From Favolaschia claudopus (lineage: Eukaryota; Basidiomycota; Agaricomycetes; Agaricales; Mycenaceae): 64,000 nt of DNA. The notes below the pieces were generated by a model, which saw only the letters and a program-made list of their open reading frames with translations, was not told where the DNA came from and ran no database searches. The translations under genes and the position numbers were made by a program. Below are positions 56,353-64,000 of the stretch, piece after piece. Within the stretch, counting starts at the first letter, position 1. Every line of letters starts with the position of its first letter. The DNA is taken from assembly GCA_037176885.1 (NCBI GenBank), contig JAWWNJ010000060.1, forward strand, positions 1,302,001-1,366,000, given 5' to 3'.

Positions 56353-57829
56353 TTTTGAAATGCCTGATTAGTTACAAATTGAACAGTAGCACTCGTACGT
56401 CCTGGCTTGCAGGCTTCTTGTATTTTCATCGTTCTGGAACTGTCCAACCACTATTCTGTTGAAGTATCAAGTTCAACGTCGGACACAATAGCGACCACTT
56501 CAACTCATGAGTGATCTGCAACTTGATCATCCTTGCATCCTACGGGTATCTGATTTCCGACTCGCACATTACACAAATAGTATCCGTTTAACCTGTATTT
56601 CTCGCCGTTGCTTCGCGCAACCCTCAGGTGGGACATAGGAAACACAAAATCTTCAAACTCTCGTCTCTTGGCAATTGCCATCTGACTCTGAACGTCAGAT
56701 TCTCAAAGCCATATTTATATTCGGCCATCTCATGTGCGACAATCGACATTTCTTCCCCACCCGCCGTGTGTATTTTGTATTCATTGACGACCTCTACTGC
56801 TCGCCGCAGAACAATGCGAATTCGAGCTTGTAGGCCAGGTTTAGAGCATTACGAAAGACGAAGATTTTCCAACCGTGGGAATACGCCGTACGGCGGAGAC
56901 CGGCCAAATTCAACATCTCCGACTCTCCCGAACCAGTTTCTGTGTTCGCACATACCCTGCGATTGAGACACGGCAACATCAAAACGGCGCTGATGCTTTA
57001 AAATAAAAATACCGACAGCAATAGTGAGAGTCTCGGCGATTCAATTGAGAATGATAGGTCAGGAGCACATGCCGTGGAAAACGAGCCTGATCAATCTTTG
57101 GAAAGAGTGAATTTGAATCTCCATTTCGATAATAAAGGCAACACCGAGCATTCTTCGACGAATATTTAGGCGTGATACCACACGATGCTGGGGTAGATAC
57201 AGAATTTATTTGCATAAATTTAGGAAGATTTTATGTGGCACCATGTGGAGAGAGGAAAACAAAGGTGGAGTTGGCGGGTGTACGCATGGGATTCTGTGAT
57301 GAAGGCGAACTCAAAATATTGCAATATCGAGACTCACTCATCCCGCCTGGGAGAGGTATACTTAGATTGATAGATGGGAGATGCAGTAGAATGATGGAAT
57401 TTTTTTACTGACCAGTACCAGTTCCATCCACGAACCCTTGACCGAGAAGGTACTTATTACTATCTCAGACGATAGTTATATGTTGTCAACGCTGCCACCA
57501 ACTGATATAATATATCAGGAGGATTTGAATTCAGAATCTGAGTTGGCACGAGGGCCGTCACTTTCGAAGGCAATCCAAGTCGCACGGAGTACTTATCGGA
57601 CAGTGACAGGTGGAATTCGCGCGCGGGCAGACATGATCATTCGTTCCTCTGCCATGTCGACGCAAATTAGAAGAGCGGTGTGGGAGTTCATTACAGAGTA
57701 CACCCCTCACGTCCTTCCCATACGCGGGCCCGTTCATTCGAGATTCATGTTGGGTGTCTAAAAACGGTTGGGTTTGTTGAAATTCGATGGGTTTGAAGTT
57801 AACGCTGAGGAAAGCCAATTTGTAACAAG
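56353..57829. other. Intergenic stretch, short frames only
   Basis: A 79-codon plus frame (57172-57411: NLGRFYVAPCGERKTKVELAG) and a following 107-codon frame (57438-57761) look weakly coding but share no motif with known families. No gene call. Confidence 0.3.
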
Positions 57830-59124
57830 ACGGGAGTTAGTTCGGAGGTATCCTGATACACACCAACATCGACATTGGAACACGGTTCGACGATGATCAC
57901 CGGGTTGTTTCGAAGAGACGTGGAGTAGATGGCCGCCCAGGCGTCAGAATGGTTCTGAATTCGAAAATCCTTGTGCCGGGAAGGGAGGTCCCAGACAATG
58001 TCCGTGCGTCGCAGACTGCACGGTGGATGGAGGTTGACAATGACATATGCGTCTCGACTCGTCTGGAGATATAGTTGTGTAAGTTGTTTTGAGTGAATAT
58101 CGAGAAAGCGAGCTCAGACTGCGCTTGAACCGCAGCGAAAATCCCGGGGAACGAGTTTAGTTTGTATCGCGTGGAAGCGGACTCAACGCCGATACCAAAG
58201 GACTAAGTATATCGCATATCAAAGGCAAGGAGTGACTCGCATGGATACATCATCTGCTCTGTGTTTGGTTCGACTTCGTTAATTCGTGACGGAGCGGAGA
58301 TTCGAATTTCGATTGGAGTTGCCCGCGGATTCAGAGGATCTGCGCGAACGTGATGGCATAAACAGCGGGTTGTGGGGCGGGGAGACGAGATGAAACTCAA
58401 GTTTCGAAGCGACCGAGCGTTGTTGATGCCAATGTAGGTATCCACCGGTATTGGACGTTCAGGGCCCCAGAGATAATTTTGGAGCGATCCGAGTTCTTGA
58501 TCGCGAGCAAAGGAACACACTTGAGTACTAAGGAGTTTCAAAGTTGATTTTTTCATACAAATGCGGTTTGGTTGGGCGTACTGTGCTGTTTCTTCATTCA
58601 ATGTGCTTGACTGATTATAAGATTCATGGGCGGACTTACGCGTTTCTGAGGTTCGAGATTGATCGCTAGTGATATCGAGCACGATGCACGCTTTGTGTAT
58701 GGTTGAGAGATTGGAGTGCGAGGAGATTAAACCTGAGCGCGGTGCTTTTGCCATCGATCTTCTCGATCCAGAAACAGACAAAGAGAGGCATTTTCGCGTC
58801 GCAGATAGCAGATAGCAGTTGAGAGGAAAGATGCATGTGGTTGGCCGAGGGAAGCGATTAATTATCGTGAGCGTCATTCAATGCGGTGTTGATATGGAAT
58901 CGAATATGTATCGCGATTGGGATTGAGATACTTACCTTTGTGGATCCTCGACGAGTTGGTGCTGTTTCGTCTAACTTCTTAAGGAGTGCCGCAGCGATGG
59001 TGGTTTCCCCGTTGAGGGGACGATGAATTGTGAGCCAGCTACGAGCCAGTGTTTGTTGATTTTCTCCGCTCTCGTCCAGGGAATTGACGTCAGCGCACTG
59101 CCGCGCGTAGAAGCACTCACTCAC
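57830..59124 (-). CDS. Unresolved minus-strand gene, coding pieces only
   Basis: At about 57830-58090 one minus frame stays open without a Met (KQLTQLYLQTSRDAYVIVNL, then DIVWDLPSRHKDFRIQNHSD, then NNPVIIVEPCSNVDV) and looks coding. At 58203-58877 another open frame of 224 codons contains NNARSLRNLSFIS, reminiscent of the LRR part of F-box proteins. At 58945-59124 a frame ends in GSTKG before GTAAGTATC, a good donor. I could not join these into one model or find an F-box core. They may be exons of one decayed F-box-like gene or unrelated. Confidence 0.3.
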
Positions 59125-60383
59125 CTCTAATCGCTCAAAGACTCCCTTGCTCTCCTCCCTCCGGTGCCCACCGCCCCGTCCGCCCGTCTAGTTTCAACTG
59201 ATCATTCAACTGATCATCCATCTCATCGCATCGCCTCGACCGCTGTATTGCATGTAGGCGAGTATCATGTAGATCTCCCGCGGAACGAAAAGCAGGAACG
59301 ACGGACGGAGTAGACGGAGGCAAAACGCCGAACAGCCTAGATAATCAATGGATCAGTGTATGGGATATCGATCATTCATTCTTGCTAGCGAGTTGAGTGT
59401 GGCGGGGTTCAAGCATTGAAACAACTTGAAGCAGAGGGGAAAACGAAGGAGGCGGTACGTGTGACGATTGAACAGCAGGAAGAAACGCCACGAGAAAGCC
59501 CAGGAGCGCGCGCTAGAAACATGAAGTAATTCAATTCAAATTCGGGGAGAAGGAAGATTTGTCACGGACGGAGAAGTGCCGTGGTGCGGTGACTCAGCGA
59601 TAAATATGGGCTTGAGATGAATTCAGCTTGAACGCCGCCGCCGTCCGTCGACGAGGGAAGAGGATGCTATATTGAGGCTGGATGGACAAGATGGATGATT
59701 GATGGGTTGATGATCTCCCGCCCGAGAAGAGAAGAGTGTGTGTAATTTTGCTCTAGACGGATTTCAGCAGATTTCAGCGGATTTCCCAGCTCGAACGAAG
59801 AACGAACGAAGGCTTAATGAAATCATGATGATTGATGATACCCCGGACCCAACACCAGTCAATCTTCCTGTGCTCGACGCAGGTATGAACTGAGTTGGTG
59901 ATACCGTCTTATCTGCGTAAGCCCGTCGAGACGCGATACCTATCTGGATACGTACCGCTATTCAAAGCCCCTCCGGAGTGAACACGGAATCAATGAGTGA
60001 CCGCAGTACAGCAAATACGGCTGATTCCGCGTTGGTGGGAGCCTCCAGTGGGCGCCTTTGAGAGGGAGAATTCGAGTTCTCCCGTCCGTCCGACAGACAG
60101 ATTGATATGAGGGCTCAGCAAGGCAGTGGGGACGCGGGAGGATCTCAAGGGGTATTGTATGGGATGGATGTATTCTGAGAGGAGGGACTCGAATTCGGAA
60201 AGGAAAAAGAGAAGGGAGGGTGTCACTGTGCGGGTCAAGCATTTTCGCGGAACTCACACGTCCGGCGTGGTACGCGGGGATGCCGAGCCACACGTGCTGC
60301 TCCGTGATTGGGTCGATAAAGATAAGTGATGGCCGTGCGATCCGAATCAGCGAGCTGAGTTGGTGATTGGTTGGATCGGGAGG
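59125..60383. other. Upstream region of the GATA gene
   Basis: No gene was recognised. Minus-strand frames at 59958-60293 lack motifs. The region probably holds the promoter of the GATA factor. Confidence 0.4.
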
Positions 60384-60390
60384 TATAAAA
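60384..60390 (+). promoter_or_regulatory. TATA box of the GATA factor gene
   Basis: GGTATAAAAGGG lies 74 nt upstream of the start codon at 60458, a fitting distance for a fungal core promoter with a short leader. Confidence 0.6.
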
Positions 60391-60457
60391 GGGCGTGGCT
60401 GTGGGCGTGGGAGATCTGTTGGGGTTGATCAGAACCATCACCATCGCCTGGGTACCA

Positions 60458-62045
60458 ATGTCTCGGTGCGTTCTCTTTTTTCACCGCTCGATAAAAGCCG
60501 GACAGCAACTGATTTTCGCCCTGTTCATCTGATCCCCCCCAACCACATCACAGCCAACAATTTCAACGCGACTCTGAATCGCAGCTTAAAGACGCGTCTG
60601 ACACCGACAAGGACTCTCCCAACATCGTCCCAGACGACGACAAGAAGCACCTCCACGTCGTCGACCCCGCTGCCTACGACAACTTCGAGACACCGACGCC
60701 CACACCCCAGCCCATGCCCCACCGTGTCGAGCCCTACCCAACTACTAGCATGAGTACCGCCACCGCCGCCTCCCAGCCCTACCCTCCCCCTCCCTCCGCC
60801 TCCAAGAACCGCCGCTCCCCCTACGACCGCCCCCGCGCCTCCCCGCCCCCCGCACCCCCCATCGCCACCCTCCCCGGCTCCCCCGCCCCCTCCCACGGCT
60901 CCTCCCTCGACCGCAGCGCCATGTCCACGCCCCCCATCCGCTCGCACTCGGCCTCCGGCGGCCGCACCCCACCGCCCCCACCGCCCCCGCCGCACCCCGC
61001 GGCGCACTACCCCGCGCCGTACGACGGGCGGTACACCGGCGGGTACATGTACGCGCCGCCGCCGCCGCCCGCGCACCACCACTACGGCGCGCCGCACGAC
61101 GACGGGCGCGGGTACGACCCGCATGCGCATCCGCAGTATGCGCCGCCGCCGCATCCGCAGGCGTACCCCATGCCCCACGGCGCGTATGTGCCGTACCCGA
61201 TGCCCGGCGCCATGATGACTGCGCCGCCGATGCAGATGGCGCCGCCCGCGGGTGCGCCGGGGAGTGGGATTCAGGTGGTGCATACGGACGATGCGGCGAC
61301 GAAGTTGAGCGATAGGGTGAGGAGGAGGTGTTTTAATTGCTGTACGACTGAGACGAGTACGTGGCGGAGGAGTAATCTGAGTCCCGGGAAGGTGGTGGGT
61401 GTCTTTTTCGCTTCCCTTCTTCGCTTCTCTCCCTCGCTTCATCTTTGCTAACGATTTTCCATACGCAGCTCTGCAACAAATGCGGCCTCTTCGAACGCAC
61501 CCACTCGCGTCCCCGCCCTGAACAGTTCCCGCACAAGCGCGGCCCCCTCGCGTCTTCGACCCTGCGCTCAAAGTCGCCTCCTCAGCAGGTTAGTCTTTCT
61601 CTCGCATTCGTATTCGCATTTCTTTGTGGGTCCAGACAAGGGTTTCCTTTTTCGGATTGTATTGCCTACTTTTTTCTTTCTTCGTCTCCTTTCCTTTCCT
61701 TTCTTCTTTGTTTCTTTGTTTCTTTATTTCTCTATCCTCGCCCCCTCTTCACACACACCAATCTAACACCCGCACCCGCAGCCCGCCCCAATCCAATACG
61801 CCCCTCCACCTACCTCCTCGTCGGCGTCTGCCCCACCCTCAGCGGCACCACCACCACCGGCAGCATACCCGCCCCCGCCCACCGCATCGCCTGCCCCTCC
61901 TGCCCCAGTCGCCGCTGCGAACGGAGGACCGAGCGCGCCGCCGTCGCACCCCGGGACACCCGCCCCGCAGTCGCAGGTTAATGGCGCCGCGAAGGGAAAG
62001 ACGGGAACGAGTCCGGGGGGGAAGGAGGGGGAGAAGAAGGATTGA
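60458..62045 (+). CDS. GATA-type zinc-finger transcription factor with Pro-rich flanks
   Basis: Exons 60458-60465 (MSR, 8 nt), 60554-61394, 61469-61588 and 61782-62045 join in frame (410 aa). Introns are 88, 74 and 193 nt. The N-terminal ~260 residues are acidic first (SDTDKDSPNIVPDDDKKHL) and then dominated by Pro, Ala, His and Tyr (PPPPPHPAAHY, HAHPQYAPPPHPQAYPMPHG), typical of a disordered activation region. The finger spans residues 262-288: CFNC, TSTWRRSNLSPGKV, LCNKCGLFERTHSRPRPEQF, then a basic HKRG. The intron splits the finger just before LCNKC, and the loop between Cys pairs is 19 residues, longer than the usual 17-18. The C-terminus is again Pro/Ala-rich with a Lys-rich end. GATA factors bind (A/T)GATA(A/G) in DNA and often govern nitrogen, iron or light responses; which one cannot be told. 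The tiny first exon was chosen because it gives an AUG in frame just downstream of the TATA box. Confidence 0.85.
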
Positions 62046-64000
62046 TTCAGGAGTGAACTGGAGGAGGTCGAGGCTGTGGAGTGTGGAGCGAAGAAAAGAG
62101 CAAAATTCCTCGTCTACTTGGCGAGCGCGAGCGCCTTGATGGCGGCTCGGAATGATGGACTTGTGTACTTTTACTTTTGACGTTGTTTTCGATATCGCGG
62201 TTGCGATTTTTCTTTATTTCACACTTTCCCTCTTCCTCCTCGTCACCTTTATTTTTCTCTCTTTACTTTACTTATTCTCCCTCCTTCCCTCCTCTCCTCT
62301 CTATATCATCAGCTTTCCTCCCTCTCTTCCTCCCTTGTAGCAGCAGCACCGTTCCGATTCCTGATCCTCTTCCCCCTTATATGTTTTCTTTATCGTCGTC
62401 TCGTCTATATTTCTTGTTCTTGTTACGCACTCGCTGTTTATCTCGTCTCATATCGTCTCGTCGTCGCCTTTGCTATCGTAGTCCCGTTTGCAAACCAACC
62501 CAGTCCGAGTTAGCAACTAGCGTCTCTGGATCTTCTACGCGGGAAGGTGAGGAAATGGGGCACGGGGACGACGCCAAGACCCCGAACGGTGAATCGTCGG
62601 TGATGTATGTCGCATCGCATCAAATTAGATCAACTCAGATGGCGCACGTTCGTGGGGTGACGTAATCTCCGTCTTGGCTTCCAACCACCACCACCATGTG
62701 CTACTTCAACGAGCTCATTCGATTCAACGGCAACCTCGAGCTTGAATGTCTCTTGGACTTCTGTACGGAGTAGTATTGGGTGTCGTGGCTCTGCTCTATT
62801 ATTGCTTTCGCTGAGTCCCGAATTCAAGTGCGTCAGTTGCTGGGACTGGGAACTCATCTAGATCTGCGGCCCGCAAAATCTCTTGTCTCCGCGTCTCGAC
62901 TTCGATATTATCTTCTGTCAAGGAAACCGTTCTGGATATCTGGCTCTAGTAATCGAATTTATCGCGACGGCTACTCTTTCCCCGGCCCTCGTCTTCGTCG
63001 TCTCGCACTCAGGCTCTTTCTTTCTCATTCGAGCCAACTTCGCACTTTGAGTTCTCAACTCCAAATTCCGAACGGGTACCTGAGTCCCGAGGCGACCCTG
63101 CTCATCATGCTCATCACTGTCACCGCCGAGCTTGATTCAACTCACTCTTATTCGCTCCCCCATGTATCATACTCGTCAGCGCTCTTGCAGCGCTCAATGA
63201 TCATCCATCGCTCTTACTATGGCAATCCAACTGCGGACAGTAAAGATAATTCACCGGCTCAAACGAATCGATTTGGAGACTTCCATACATGAGCAACACC
63301 GAGGAAACGGAGGGCTCGAATACCAGGAATCAATCTGCCAGAAAGTAAATTCGTTCATCCAGTCACCGCGATAACTGATGTTCTATCATAGTAGACCACC
63401 TGAGGAAAACGAAGGCGATCCGCCGGCTCCAAAGAGCGATTCCACAACAGAAAACCTTAAGTGAACACCGAACAGATGGATTGCTGCCTCAAGGAAGTAC
63501 GATCCGTCTCGTCTCGCTCTTCGCAGCGCAATGATCATCTGTTGTTCAGGCAACGAATTACCGGGAACCAGGATGAGGCATAGTTTGAACGCCGAACGAC
63601 GTCTTCTATGTGGTGGACGACTGGATCGACGAGCGTGTCGTGTAAATCATCGTTTCTGTGCAGTGAGCGTCCAAATCTAACCTCTATTTCTTTAATTCAA
63701 CACACCTCCATTCAACGCCCTTCTCGTATTTTGTCATGGTGGTGTACGTGCAATACTAGATTTGTCAAGTATAACCTAGTGATCATCCGGCGGATATCGA
63801 ATTATCTGCGCAGCAGAACCCCGACCGGAACGCCTTGCTTTTTGGCGCCCCGTTGCCTGAGTAGGCGCAATTTATCTGTCGACAAAGTCAGTAAACCGTA
63901 ATCCTCTCCATTTCGTCTCACTTTGACAATCCATCTCGACAGATTATCCACAGAACGGAGATGATTTGCCGACTCGACACCTGGAACGGAACGAAGAACA
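62046..64000. other. 3' flank of the GATA gene and unassigned sequence
   Basis: 62190-62340 is a pyrimidine-rich tract. A 170-codon plus frame at 62780-63292 has no motif and a composition like noncoding sequence. CCAACCACCACCACCATG near 62680-62697, preceded by GTGACGT at 62657, resembles the inverted right end of the tRNA-like blocks (GGTGGTGGTTT...GTGACGTTACAC), but too little is conserved to call a copy. Confidence 0.35.

Noticed and set aside
60525..61571. Long minus-strand frame (348 codons), very Arg/Gly-rich
   Set aside because: It is the complement of the Pro/Ala-rich coding region of the GATA gene; composition and stop-poor GC-rich sequence explain it.

Overview
The window looks like nuclear DNA of a basidiomycete fungus, most likely an Agaricomycete. 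Genes are split by short GT-AG introns (mostly 50-90 nt). The recognisable genes are a DUF6535 multipass protein, a MYND zinc-finger protein, an F-box protein, an ADP-ribosylglycohydrolase, an aldo/keto reductase and a GATA factor with a long Pro-rich region. A truncated STE3-type pheromone receptor exon sits at the left edge. I did not assign a species.

Layout. 0-9.5 kb is repeat-rich. It holds a STE3 fragment, a Ser/Thr-rich membrane protein, a decayed copy of the 5' end of the ADP-ribosylglycohydrolase gene, the 3' end of a berberine-bridge-type FAD oxidase, and two diverged copies of a ~1.8-2.1 kb block carrying several tRNA T-arm-like motifs. 9.58-12.47 kb is the DUF6535 gene. 13.9-17.6 kb is a GC-rich tract in which I recognise nothing. 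17.7-20.1 kb is an aldo/keto reductase gene split by a 1,277-bp transposon with perfect target duplications. 21.4-28.7 kb is the best-preserved genic stretch: MYND protein, F-box protein, ADP-ribosylglycohydrolase. 28.8-56.4 kb is a tandem segmental-duplication zone. Five paralogous single-pass membrane protein genes (A to E) alternate with copies of a GC-rich repeat, two of which end in a CTAACCCTAACCC motif, and several nonautonomous DNA transposons have inserted there. 56.4-60.4 kb has only weak coding hints. 60.46-62.05 kb is a GATA-type transcription factor with a TATA box. I see nothing reliable from 62.05 kb to the end.

Most notable: paralogs A, B, D and E end in a PPxY motif (a WW-domain ligand) at the extreme C terminus. 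C has lost its PPxY through a one-base change in a run of eight G. In B the Ser/Thr/Pro-rich ectodomain has grown by tandem duplication of whole 39-nt-exon plus intron units. A has taken up two MITEs, one inside an intron and one in the ectodomain region. The transposon in the aldo/keto reductase gene creates GT and AG at its ends such that splicing would keep the frame.

All gene names are family calls made by reading motifs and splice sites; no search was run. Exon coordinates are given where the frame closes across the junctions.
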